DNA of 64,000 nucleotides from Galbula dea (Eukaryota > Chordata > Aves > Piciformes > Galbulidae), in the NCBI GenBank assembly GCA_013399015.1, contig VWZX01001949.1:2666001-2730000 (forward strand), read 5' to 3'. The translations under genes were made by a program, and so were the position numbers. Numbering within the stretch: the stretch's first letter is position 1; each line of letters begins with the position of its first letter. Below are positions 40,913 through 52,248 of this stretch, one piece after another. The notes beneath the pieces were generated by a model. The model was not told the DNA's origin and searched no databases. It saw only the letters and a list, made by a program, of their open reading frames with translations.

Positions 40913-42949
40913 AACAGCAGGAATGTAGAGCCTGGGCTTGGAGTGCAGACTGCAGCCACCAAGGAAGGAGTATCGTGGAGCCCAGGGTGCAGAGAAGAAG
41001 GTCTATGGCCATTGACCCCCGATTTTGTTCTTAACCCTAAGATTTGAGAAACATCTACTCAGCCACGCCAGCTACAACCTGGAGCAGGCAAGGGAAGATG
41101 AAACTGTCAGGTTGAGACCCATTTAGAGAGAAGGGAAACAAGAGCAGCTCTGGCTACCTTATTTCTTTCTTCTCCAAGAAATAAGGAGCACTGCTGTGGT
41201 TGCTCCTCAGACCACGAACTCTTGGGGCATGCAGAGATGCTCACAGGGTGCTTGGCCAACATGCCACAGTGAGAGAAAGGAAGAGCCATACAGAAAAATC
41301 ATAAACCTACTTGGAGCAGAAATGCGTGGATGAGAAGGTAAAGAATGAAAAAGCAGAACAGGAAAGAAAAGGGACAGAAGGTTAAAAAAAGGGGAAATAT
41401 GCCAAAGAAATGCACCACAGGCATAAAACTCAAACATAAAGTGGAACAGAAAAAGCGAAGCAGAGAGAAACTAGGAGGGGGAAGCAAAGTTAGAGCTAAA
41501 CAGGCAATGATACTTTCACATAGGTTTGTATATATATATAAAAATACATCTAAAAGTTACTTGCCTAGAGATATATACAACCACACAAGTGGAAAAACTG
41601 TGTCATGCTTTATCTATGCTGTCCTGAACACAGAGAAGAATTCAACATCGGTCACTGTCTGACAGGTCAGCACTGACAGTTTCCACCTGCACAGGGATGT
41701 TTTCTGTACACTTCTTGTACCAAGTTGGCTTTCACATTTATTGCTTTTGAGAGCTAAAACAACGCAGAAGTAATGCAAGAAAATCCACATCACAGCAGCA
41801 CATTTATGGTCATCACACCTCCATCATGTGCACAGATAGCCACAGATCCCCAGAAGAATGATCAGTGCTATTAGTTATTGGCATTACATACAGCACCACC
41901 AAGACCTTGAGACATCAAATGTGTCTGTGCTGGACACTACATAAAAATAGAATACAAAGGCCAGTCTCTGCCCCAGAGACACAATGACCTAGAGTAAAAC
42001 CAAGATATAGATAGAAAGTACACATAAATAAGGCAGGCTGACCAGAGTGGAGAAAAGACATGCCAAAGGAGATATCATGGTTTTACCATACATGGCAATC
42101 CTGGATGGGCACATCCAACAGTCTTGCTTTAGACAGAAAGCTGGGAAGCAGTCAAGCACAAAACAGCATGAGCAAAGACCCACCCATTCTCTATTCTCCA
42201 AAATCCCACTTAAACCACTAATGAGATTGTGTAAAGACCCTTCATCACTGAAACAACCAGTAGTAAAGAGTAACCCACATCATAACTACCACATCTATCA
42301 AACCACACAGAGAACAACCCTTAACTAACACGGCCACAATGTCCATCACGATCTTGACTGCACAGTTCCTCTTCTGACTGCTGATCTGTTTAAATATCAC
42401 ATTCTTGGGACATACAAAACAGATGGGGACTAAGAGCTGTACATGAATTAACTTGGAAACTATGAGCCTGTCCACAAAGTGATAAAGGAGGCAAAATAAT
42501 TTTTAAAAATAAATTAATTAACATTTAAGACATCTGCTAGATAAAACAGCTTGCTTTAACCTATTAATATAACGGAGTGTTACAAATCAGCCTTGTGTTT
42601 GTGGAAAATTCATGGTAATTAATCCTAGCTCTAAAGGTGTAGAAAGGAAAAGGAGAACAGAGTTAAGGATGTCTGAGAACATACTTCAATCTTGATATTT
42701 CCTAAATTTTTGTATATTCTGAAAAGGCTCAAATCACTGCAGGTAACTGGAATTACAGTTAAATGTATTTTCCTCAATGCTCAGTTTAAACTCTGTGGAC
42801 ATGACTAGATTACCTTTCATGTACTGTATTAAGTGATGAACTAATGTCTGATACATGTTACTTCTTCTCTTTCCTCTAACTCAGCAGAGGAGAGTCTTGT
42901 TTTGCTTGGGTGTTCCTTAACTGTGTTTAAACATTAAACGTGACATTGA

Positions 42950-43062
42950 TTGCATGGGTTCAATTCCTGGTCAGGGAAAAATCCTGCACTGGCAGGGGGG
43001 GTGGACTAGATGATCTTTCGAGGTCCCTTCCAACCCCTGACATTCTGTCATTCTGTGATACA
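42950..43062 (+). repeat. CR1-type 3' tail, possibly a tRNA-derived SINE
   Basis: From about 42984 the sequence has a canonical CR1 3' tail: 'ggactagatgatctttcgag' followed by 'gtcccttccaaccc', ending in imperfect 'cattctgt' octamers (to about 43060). Directly upstream is not the usual CR1 body but 'ggttcaattcc' (42957-42967), which fits the RNA polymerase III B box (GGTTCRANNCC). That arrangement, a tRNA-like head joined to a CR1 tail, is known for some avian SINEs such as TguSINE1. I see no clear A box, so it could simply be a short CR1 copy. Confidence 0.75.
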
Positions 43063-45514
43063 TGTTTAGAAAAAGGACCTTCAGTTAAACATACCTTGCA
43101 CTTGGAGCAGAATACGATGAGGTTTGTGGTGGTCCCTATCTCTTGGGGTTGCCCAGTCCACATGAAACTGAACTGTCAGAGAGAAGAGCTTCATTTCCTT
43201 GCAGAAAGCTTACATGGTCTTCAGCACAAAGCCTTAAGCTGTCTTTCTGCTACCTGAAGAAATACAGGGAGCACCCTAAAAAGAGATTAAAAGACCTCAA
43301 AAATTTATCTGCATTTCCAACAGAAAGAGTAGAAAAGTATCACAAGCTGCCCATACAGCAGCAGAGATGGGCTGCAACCTTTTGGATTGGTTGGAGCTTC
43401 CTCTGCTTGCAAGCACCCTACACAGGTATGTCATTGCTGTTATCAAGTCAAGACACCAAGAATGTCAAGGCCAAGACCAGAACTTTTTCCAGGAAGATGG
43501 GGCTGCACCTCCTAATCAGCCAGAGATGAAACTCCAGAAGAAGAGAAGAGCTGCTCACCAGAAGAAACTGAAGAGCACTCCTAATCCATCAACTCAACTG
43601 ATCAGCTGTGGACAAGTATGATCAGTCAACAAAGCCAGCATGGCAGTGGCAGATCCTTCAATCCTTTCCTCCCGCTCTTCTGCATTGCTGGAGCTCAGAG
43701 GGCTGTTCCTCACCAATAAGCCAAAAACATTCAGGAACTGAGCTTCTTGACAGCAGCTGGGTGCAAAAAGGTTAAACAGAGCTACGGATCATCTTCATGT
43801 CATGATGACCTGAGCCTGAGTCGCCTGGCCATATCACCTACTGCAAGGCAGTGTGGGGCTCCACATGTGAAGACAGGTAGAAGAAGGCAACCTCACTGCT
43901 TCTCCTGTAGTACCAGCTACCCCAAAGGGCTCAAGCATGACTTCAAGCTCCTTCTTCTGGAGCCACGGTGGCCTGCTGCCATGGAGGGAGATCAGAAGTG
44001 TCTCTGAGCAGACCCATTCTGCCAGCCAAACCTCCAGTGAAACCGCAGCTGACTGAGCTCAAGGCCTGCCAAATTCTAATGGGTATCAAAATCCCTTAAC
44101 ATCTTCAAATGAAACATTAATGTTATAAACAGCATTTCATGAGTCTATGGGCTTTGTCATGTCTCAGGGAGGTCTTAAATAGATTTAGCCTAGACTTCAA
44201 GACTTTCAAGAAAGCATGGCTCACAGGATCCCACATGCTGGCCCTGTCCCTGATGGTATCTAGCATTCATGAGGTTTAGCTGTCTTTCTGCTGCCACAGT
44301 GAAGTCAACAGCGTTTTTACCTGCTCAGCATCCACATTTTCTAAGGAGACCAAGACACTGGTGTCTGTCACTATGAATATCAGCACTCCTACTATTATTA
44401 AAAGGAGGTGAAATGCATTAGTAGTATCAACTGTAAGCTCTCTCAGCCAATGGTGGATCAGCACAAGTGACTACAGGTTGTTTAATCCCTCCTATAAATT
44501 CCCCTCCCATACTTCTCTAAAAGTCTCTTAGGTCATCAAGATTTATAAGGAACACAAGGACAGTGGGTACCAATCACGGTGTACAGGCTATACCACCAGG
44601 CAATATGTTATGCCTTATGGTATGGGACAACATCTTGAGCTCTGAACAGGTTATAACCTGTCTCAAAGACAGTTAGAGCAAGTTACCACCTAGTAACCTG
44701 TAAATTATACTTGATACACTTATCTTTAAAATTAAAACTATAAAATTACTGCAAAATTCCTTCCCCTTTTCCTCCTCCATATGAAGAATGGCCATCAACA
44801 GCACTAGGGAAGATGAAAAGGCAGTACTCATGTTTACCTGTCATACTAAGCTAGGAGCTAAGGAAAGTCTTACTTCCAGACTTTCAACACTTGCACAGCT
44901 ACTTGGCGAAAAGTCTTCAAAAGCTTTTTTCCTGTCTAGTTGCATTGGTTGCAGACACCAGACCTCCCCCTCAAAGACAGCAGCCTACAGAAGTCACCAT
45001 CGCCACTTCCAACAATGTCAAGCAGAAGTACGGAACCTCAACCATTTTTGTGAAGCTCTGAGGGTCCACATCACATCAGGGCTCTACTGTCCTACACTGT
45101 GTACAACTGTACAGAAGACAGCACCTGTCCTGATGTGTTCACAGATGAAAGAGGCAATCAGAAGAGTGGAAGGGGAGGGAGAAGAAATGACTTCCTGAGG
45201 GCAGAGGCCCACATCCTACCCACGGCCAAGCACTGACACCTCCATCATCTCTCCATGCCACATGTAACAAGTATGGCTGGTAGGTCTTAATTCTAACTAC
45301 TCAAGATAAGGAAAACATTTCAAGGTGAACTTCTCACTCCTTCAGTGTCTTGGACTGCAAAGAGCAGCATCTTCCTTCCACTCCAAACCTGCTCAACTTA
45401 ATTGCATTTATTTTTCCATCTTGTGCACTCCTGAAAGCTAAGCCCCCTTCCATCTTATTTCACAAACAAAGACATGAATCTCAGCATTTTAGTATTTCCT
45501 CAGTTACAACAGAA
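43063..45514. other. Non-coding stretch
   Basis: No recognised gene. Two minus-strand segments next to splice-like signals (43095-43172 and the open frame ending at a donor near 44321) are discussed as findings. The 136-codon plus frame at 44788-45198 shows no domain. Confidence 0.55.
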
Positions 45515-45590
45515 ACAGAGTAGTTCTGGTGAGAAGAACCCTCTGAGGTCTGCAGTCCAATCTCCCAACTTCTAAACAAGGCTCAGCGTT
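45515..45590 (-). repeat. Decayed CR1 3' end, minus orientation
   Basis: 'agaaccctctgaggtctgca' followed by 'gtccaatctcccaacttctaaacaaggctcagc' follows the reverse complement of a CR1 3' end ('gggacctctgaaggtcatctagtccaacctcctgctcaaagcagggtcagc' type order). It is diverged, and the boundaries are uncertain. Confidence 0.5.
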
Positions 45591-47837
45591 TTCCTCTGTA
45601 ACATCAAACGTGTATACTTTTTTGTTACTATTTTTATCTAATCTAATAGCAGACTTTTTAACTTTTAACAAGAATTTAAAGCTTTGCCCACCCCACCCAA
45701 AAGCAAATTGAGAAGAACCAGAACCAGATGTGAGAGAGCTGTAAATCAAATGATCCAGCAATTCACATAGCAAACATAAGCATCTAAACCCCCCTGAGCA
45801 TCAGTCAGTTGTCTGTGCCACAGCATGAAGCTCTTGGCCTTTGCTCCTCCAAGAGTCATTTCAGGAAAAGTGTACATCAGACTTTCCTACTGTTATGAAA
45901 GAGGGAAAAAAAACAAACAACCCATTATTATTTAAACAGAGCTGGAAGCATTGCTAAATATTTCCAAAAAGATATATGGTAGCTTTTTGCTCTGTGTGGT
46001 AAATTGCAGGTCATTGCACTGCTACTTACAACATCAGCTGAAGCACAAAGTGGTTTTGGTACATCACATCTAGAGACCGCTATAGCATGACTACATGAAC
46101 ATATAACAAAATGTATGTCTGCATAATATAATAATATAGTATTATCACTAATATAATAATAATTATAGCAATAATGATTATGGTTACAGTAACAATATAA
46201 CATAATGCTGTACCAAACTCAAATATTAGGAAAGACCCATACTAGAACTTTTTCCATGCAGAAGAGATGTAACACAAAGGGTTCAAGCACAGCCTGGGCT
46301 TTGGTCATTGCTCCAGGTCCCACGCGTTCAAGCACAAGCCCATGACTGCTGCTTCCATCAGGTAAACCAGCACACACAACATGAAATTCATGTCAGCCCT
46401 GATCCACCACCAAGGACTATGATACTTAATCTGACACCAGGCTGCAAGGACAAAGCACCTGGCAGAAAGCTGGCCAGGAAAAGCCACCTCTCCTAAACCT
46501 GCACAGGCAGTAACATTGCAGTCTCTTGCATAACTCAAGCCATGCACAGCCTGCAAGACCCTCCTTCCACTTGGGTATTCAGGGCTCAGTCCTTACCTGG
46601 GAAGGGAACTGAGCAAGGCAATACAGTGCACTTTATTTTGGCTGGGATTTTGCTCAGACAACATTTTCAAGTAAATATAGTTACAGTATCACCAAATCTA
46701 GGCCTCAAAATACCTTCATACTTTTGCATGAACCAAAGGTCACAGATTGTTGATTTTTTTATTAAAAAATACTCCTGTGTTGGATTTTTCTTCTCCTTTC
46801 TAAATTATTCACAATGTCTCCCCAACTCCGGCTGAGATTTACACAGAGCCTCACAGGCTGCTACCCCTGCAGCACTAGCAAAAAGATCTGAAATTTTAGT
46901 TCTCCTGACTGGGAGGAAAAAAAGCAAGGCACCCAATCACTTAAATCTAGCTGTTGAGGCTTCAGGAAAGGCACAAAATCTCCTGAGACTACCAAAGGCA
47001 AGGAGTACATAAGTGGTCAGCAGAGGGGCTGGCTCCGACCTGCTTCTAGATGACTCTGATCCTGTAGGGTTTGACACCTTGCAAAATCCCCTGATGCAGA
47101 AGAGCTTTCAGCAGTACTAACACGATGGCTTCTACCAGTGCAAGGAATCAGGATACTGCATCCACATCTAAAGGTATTACCTGCATGACATGCCTCTTAA
47201 CCAGCTAAACTCCACTGGTAAAGCTGAAGTGCAAACCAGGCATCTACCCAGAAGTTATCCAGGGAAGTCAGGCAGCACAGAAAGGGAGTTCAGAGAAAGC
47301 CAAGGAGAAGTGGACTAGACTGAACTGGATGGCTGGAGGGAAGAGAATAGTAGGTTGTTAGGAGGATTAGACCAGAGTTCTCTACCTTAAAATCACTGCA
47401 CTGGCCTGCTTTAGAACAGGGAAGATCCTGAAGTCCTGCAGGTCTGGGCCATGCACACAAATGTGTGGCACTGGGTATTCCTCACCAAGGGAACCAGAAG
47501 AGGTGACAAATACTGTCTTCCAAAACGTGGAAGACACTCTTTCATGCAAATGCATGGTCCCTCCACGGCTCTGGGCTGCTATTTCTCACCAGGGTGCTCC
47601 ACATACCGCATGCCAGCTCAACCCACTCTTCAGAAGCACAGGTGGGCTCCCAACACCTGCACAACCTGACCTCATAGTAGGGGGCATGGTCAAACATCCC
47701 TTCTCCTGTCAACAGAATTCCTAATGAGCTTATTTGCAGGACTCTATTCACCAGTTTTTATACAAAACTTTTTCTACTGCTTTTTCCATCTCAAGTTTTA
47801 AGACAGAAATGACTCAGAGAGAATCCGCCCCTCCTCT
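45591..47837. other. Non-coding stretch
   Basis: No gene recognised. An AT-rich low-complexity patch rich in 'ataat' lies at about 46115-46205. The remaining open frames are short and without recognisable domains. Confidence 0.6.
46115..46205. repeat. AT-rich low-complexity patch
   Basis: Repeated 'ataata', 'aataat' and 'tatagt' units run for about 90 bases, an imperfect microsatellite. Confidence 0.8.
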
Positions 47838-47970
47838 TGGCAATTTGTTCCAGTGGCTGATCACCCTTGCCATTGAAGACCTGTGCCATAATTTCCAATT
47901 TGGATTATCTACCAGGCACTGGTTCTAGATCTGTTTGTCACTAATGCATCTGAGAGCCCTTTCTTACCTT
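47838..47970 (-). repeat. Ancient CR1 LINE fragment, minus orientation
   Basis: 'caatttgttccagtggctga' followed by 'tcacccttgccattgaagacctgtgcc' (about 47841-47887), then 'ataatttccaatttggatta' and 'ctgagagcccttt' (about 47950-47962), matches in order the reverse complement of an old amniote CR1 family as I remember it ('ttccagtggttaattaccc...cttatttctaatttgaatt...gaagagccctt'). It belongs to the same general age class as the copy at 4.4-5.0 kb. Confidence 0.7.
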
Positions 47971-50900
47971 ATGCACAGTATCATCAGTAATGGATGGACC
48001 ATTTTTCCTTCCAGGTGATGGGGAATGCAACTCTACCATCTGATGACAACTATAAGACATCTGTAGCAATGAAGATGTGACAGGCATCAAGAGTGGGTGG
48101 GACACACCTCTCTGGAAACCCTGGGTGATAATCAGGAGTATCCTCATTTGCAGCATATAGCTCCACATCAATATTCACATCTGTACTTTGAATTCACCTA
48201 AAAGAATTATACCACTCGGGGATGCATTAAAAGGCAGTTGGATCATACAGATCTAGACAATTGTAGACCATCCAAACCACTCTGTAAACCCAGCTGGTCC
48301 CCATGTTTGTGTCACCCTTCAGGCTGCTATCTACAGCTGAGCAGAGCTGATGCACCAGGTAAGCATCTCACTGCTTCCCCATCTGTCACCCTTGGAACGA
48401 TGGGGGAAAAAAGCATCACGAGCAAGCCCAGTCTTAAGCAACTTCCAACACTTGTCAGAGAGAGAACTGAGGAAAGACTTGGGAAACTGCTTTACTGCAA
48501 CACTGGTAACTTCAAAAATGCTGTCCTCCATTGAACTGTACCAGCAAGGCAAGCAAACATCAGGCACTGCATCTTCGGTATAAATAAACCATGTGCAGAC
48601 ATACAGCAGTGCTGCTTGCCAGGGCACTAGGCACTCTGCTACATAAGACGACAGACCAGTTCAGGAACAGATGCAGCTGTGATGAGGGAAAATACACCTC
48701 ACCCGCACTGCTAATGGGTCCAAGAGATGGATTATGTCTTTATTCCCTCCCCACTTTTCATAAATCTCACTAGGAACTATGCAGCTGTTCAATACTATAG
48801 CTATGAGCCAGTGAAGAGACAGAAAGTGACACCCCTTGCTTCAAAATAAGATGTGGATCACCTTGCTGCAAACAGGAAAATGCTTCCTGACCAGGAATGC
48901 ATTTTCCTCTCTGCTAGCTCAGTTTGCAGCTCTGCACCCTGCCTGACTTACAAAGCAGGACCTCAGACCACGGTGTCATCCCCAGTGAGGGGTCCACCTC
49001 AGCCCACCACCTCAGCCTCTCCAGCAGTAATGCATTGAGAACATGAGCACTAAGGCTCTGACAGACACACCTGCATTGCTTACCTGATCGATATACAGCT
49101 GCAGGGCATGGCTCCACACTGCAGTGCACTGCACCACAAGGTACCTGACATCAGCCTTTGCTAAATTCATGTACTGGGAGCAAAAGACAAACACACAGTA
49201 TTCCTGCAAGCAGCAGAAATACCTCCCAGGTCACAAAAACCAGCATTTCCCCTTCCTGCTAGCACTACTGTCTGCATAGACCAACAGGGGAAAAAATATG
49301 TATTGTTTTTATTAATATGTCATACCTGTAAGAAGCCCTACCCTACAATTTACAGAACAGCTGCACCAAGGTAAGTACAGAAAAAGCCTGAAGAACAAGG
49401 CCTTTAGAAAAATACTGTAATAACTTACTGAACATCTTCAGCTGAAAGGTGACAAATGAATACAAAAGGCATCAATACTTTAAAAGTGCACCTTTTTTTT
49501 TTCCTAGCCTTGCTCCAGAACATCAGCACTATGGGTCGCTTCCCCTGCCAGTAATTCCTCATATAGAAGTTAAATAAATACAGCCAGGAAGTATAAGCTG
49601 CCTTTGTAAAGCATTTTGATTAAAACAGGAAGAAACAGTTCGAATCTTGCAAGGAAATAAGCATAAGTTCCAATTTCAGCAAATAAAAATCTTTAATTAA
49701 CCTAAAACCTATGCTTTGGTTTGGCAAAAGCACAGGGAGAGAACTGCAGAGCTGCAGTAACATATTCTGCTGTCAGGAGACAGAACTCACCATCATCTCG
49801 GAAAGCTGTTAGCTGCCACCAAAGCTGTATTCCAAGCATGCATGTTCCCCCAGTGAGACAATACTCCATTTCACCAACTAATTCAAACACACAGTTCACT
49901 TCTGCGACAGATGAGCCTCTCGACAGCAGCAGCCCTAAGCCCTTTCTTATTTTCGCTATTGCGAAGTTGCTCTGACGCTGTGTAGACATCAGTGTGCAGA
50001 CAGATGCAAAACACTTTGGGCCCTGCTGGGGCTGGGAGCTGGCACAGCTCTCGTGGTCCCTGTGCAGTGAGACCAGCATAGCCCCTCTCCCAGGGATGCC
50101 AGATGTACAGTCTATTTTACTCCTCACAGGTACAGGGACATTCCTATTGGCTGAAAAACTGCACCTGTACAACCAATTACCTTAATATAATTTAAAATAC
50201 ACAAAACGATGCTAAGCGAGCTGTAAGCCAGACTCATGACTTAATGCCACTGAGACAGGAAAGAGAGGAAAAAATTAAAGTTAGAGATGCATTTCTAAAG
50301 TGATGCAAAGTATGTATAAGACCACTTGAAACTCCCTGTAGTGTAAAGTGGCATTTATCAGATATGCAGCACCTAGCACAAACACGATTCTGACTGGTCC
50401 AGGAGCTTGGAAAATATACATGTTTATTAAATAACTTTAAAAATCACAGTAGAAAGGAAACTGAATGTTTATGAGACATGACTAGACAGTATCACTTCTT
50501 AGAGTGATGTCAACATTTCAGAGCTAAATTTTTTTAATATATTCGTATTTTATAATAACGTATAAGAGTGCCTTTAGGATAATCCAGACCAGTTGGCACA
50601 AACTGACATCAGTGAGATTGTATTTCTGCTCAATGAAGAAATAAATACTCGCACTTCATACAGCCATAATGTGTCCACAGTACATTGTGCTCTTTGTATT
50701 TAGCTATGGCTAACATACTCTAATATAGCCCCAGAAAAGCTCTTTTGTTCCAAATCAATGACTTAAAAACACGTATTTTTTTACATATTAGTAAAAAGGA
50801 ACTAGCGTGGTGATCACGACTCACTGTGTCTGACCAGATATGTGGACAGGCAAACATGTCTAAACTTGTCAACGTGAAGGGGATTAAAAAGATCTTACTG

Positions 50901-51209
50901 AAGGCTTCCAGAATCTTTCAGATACAACTATCTATCCTGCTGGGATGTCTCTACACGGTATTTTAAGATACAGCAACCAACAGTTTGAGATCAAGACCAA
51001 AGTCCTAAAGCGTTCTGTCAACGAAAACATTTCACTATCATTTATATGTAAAAATAAAATGTGCTCTATTAAAGTTGCACTTGAAAATTCCACAGCTTTT
51101 TAAGGAACAGAAAGCCTAAAAAACCCAGTGTAAAAATGAGCTTCGGAGCCTCCAAAGAATCTTCTCTTCTTATTCCACAGGCCCAAGTGCTACCCAACTT
51201 AGCATTACC
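47971..51209. other. Non-coding stretch next to the CpG island
   Basis: No gene recognised. A 90-nt segment with strong minus-strand splice signals at both ends (49084-49173) is described as a finding. The 156-codon minus frame at 49702-50172 has no recognisable domain. From about 50.15 to 51.15 kb the DNA is AT-rich and low in CpG up to the edge of the island. Confidence 0.55.
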
Positions 51210-51264
51210 TTGTCCGTGTTACCGACGGCCCGAGCACCACAGTCCAGCTCTGCAAATTACGAGC

Positions 51265-51564
51265 TTATCTCACCCGCGGACCAACGCAGGCAGCTGTAGG
51301 TCCGCCCCGCATGAACCCCCGTGCCCCGGCCAGCGTACAGCGCGCATCTTCCGCGCAGTTGCGGAGGGTGCAAACCACCACCATCGCCCCTAGCCGCGGG
51401 GACCCCACCATCAGCTCCCAGCATCGAGCTTCCCTGTCCCAGGCCGGGGGAGGAGTGCGTGGGCTCCGACACCCCCCGCCCCGGGTGAGGATGAGGGTCG
51501 CGGAGGGGTGGGCACCACACCGAGCTATGTCATTTCGGAGCAAAGCTAGACCCCCAAGAACCAC
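51265..51564 (-). other. Candidate first exon with open frame, minus strand
   Basis: A minus-strand frame is open for about 97 codons through the GC-rich DNA and reaches 51274, where CGG|GTGAGAT is a strong splice donor; the frame stops three codons into the presumed intron. The frame opens with a GTG codon, and its first in-frame ATG lies further in. Because GC-rich DNA is poor in stop codons, openness alone is weak evidence. The donor is the main support. It could be an alternative first exon of the same gene as the exon ending at 51926. No domain is recognised. Confidence 0.3.
51341..51364 (-). promoter_or_regulatory. ETS / NRF1-like element
   Basis: On the minus strand, 'gcgcggaagatgcgcg' combines a CGGAAG ETS core with flanking GCGC half-sites resembling an NRF1 site, inside the CpG island. 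The assignment rests on motif resemblance only. Confidence 0.4.
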
Positions 51565-51575
51565 TGGCCCTTATC

Positions 51576-51585
51576 GCGGCCATTT
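51576..51585 (-). promoter_or_regulatory. YY1-like site
   Basis: 'gcggccattt' on the plus strand reads AAATGGCCGC on the minus strand. This is one base from the usual AAATGGCGGC promoter form of a YY1 site, which often sits at or just downstream of transcription starts. Confidence 0.35.
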
Positions 51586-51683
51586 ATTGACGCTGGAAGG
51601 CATCCCGAGCCCTTCGCCTCCCCATCCGCAAAGATTTCGGCTTCTAGTTGCTATTTTTAGCCCACCGGTGACCCAGCGCTTCC

Positions 51684-51703
51684 AAAAAAATAAATAAATA
51701 AAA
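51684..51703. repeat. (AAAT)n microsatellite inside CpG island
   Basis: An A7 run followed by four 'taaa'-type units, interrupting GC-rich DNA. Confidence 0.9.
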
Positions 51704-51827
51704 CGAACTGCAATCTCCCCATCCCCCCCATCACGCACCAGCCCCCGCGCCTGAGCTGGGAACTCCGAGGCGACCTGCGAGCCGCACTGGGGAGACACCA
51801 GTAATAAAGCAACGGGGTGAGAGGGAG

Positions 51828-51870
51828 AAAATAAATAAATAGATAGATAGATAAATAAACAAATAACAAA
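51828..51870. repeat. (AAAT)n / (GATA)n microsatellite inside CpG island
   Basis: A compound array: 'aaat' units, then three 'agat' units, then 'aaat/aaac' units. It is likely length-polymorphic. It lies about 55 bases beyond the donor of the candidate minus-strand exon 1, on the intron side. Confidence 0.95.
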
Positions 51871-51925
51871 CATGCAAACAACCTCCCCTCACCCCACCGC
51901 CGTTAACTGCAGCCCCGGTACTCAC

Positions 51926-52060
51926 CGCACACCCCCCATCCCCTGAAGGGGTCCGGCCGACCGGCCGGCTGCGGGCTAGAGACAGGGGCAGAGCAAGGCC
52001 GGGCGGTGCGGCGGGAGGGGCTCGGAGGAGCGGCGCGGGCCCCGCTGCCCATGTGCTCGC
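51926..52060 (-). other. Candidate exon 1 (5' UTR) of a minus-strand gene
   Basis: The minus strand has GCG|GTGAGTAC at 51926/51925, a near-ideal vertebrate splice donor, about 190 bases downstream of a perfect cAMP-response element and within GC-rich, Sp1-type sequence. The upstream limit is a guess. The frame entering the donor in phase 0 has no ATG after the preceding stop; a short frame beginning near 51940 with a purine at -3 would be the only nearby start. Exon 1 is therefore probably mostly or entirely untranslated, with coding beginning far to the left. The gene is not identified. Confidence 0.45.
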
Positions 52061-52109
52061 CGGAGCACGCGCTCGCCTCAATGGAACGTTGTGCTGGCGA
52101 GCGGCTGTG

Positions 52110-52117
52110 TGACGTCA
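52110..52117. promoter_or_regulatory. cAMP-response element (TGACGTCA)
   Basis: A perfect 8-bp palindromic CREB/ATF site lies in the CpG island between the leftward and rightward candidate first exons. This is the position in which such sites typically drive CpG-island promoters. Confidence 0.75.
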
Positions 52118-52248
52118 CCGCCCCCCGCCGCCGCCGCCGGCCGCAGCCCGTAGCCCCGGGCAGCTCACAGCACCCGCCCCCGCGCTCCTGCCCGGCCGAG
52201 CAGTCCCGCACCGCCGTCACCGCTCCGCGCCTCAGCGTACCCCAAAAG

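Larger units (their letters stand above)
29705..42949. other. Long non-coding stretch
   Basis: About 13 kb without a recognisable gene. Landmarks are a possible MIR remnant (30098-30165), a locally CpG-richer element (33180-33500), poly-T runs (37674-37687 and 38354-38373), an A16 run (40076-40091), a 23-bp tandem duplication (40872-40912) and a short (TA)n (about 41529-41545). Two splice-flanked open segments on the minus strand (32066-32096 and 34436-34520) are described as findings. The 170-codon plus frame at 37706-38218 has no recognisable domain. Confidence 0.55.

Noticed and set aside
43367..43621. Plus-strand frame with a FFQEDGAAPP-like string recalling the mariner transposase D-containing motif
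   Set aside because: Only a few residues agree, the remaining transposase blocks are absent, and no terminal inverted repeats were seen.
44788..45198. 136-codon plus-strand ORF
   Set aside because: No recognisable motifs; the length is expected by chance.
49702..50172. 156-codon minus-strand ORF
   Set aside because: No recognisable domain or Kozak/splice support. An overlapping plus-strand frame is also open.
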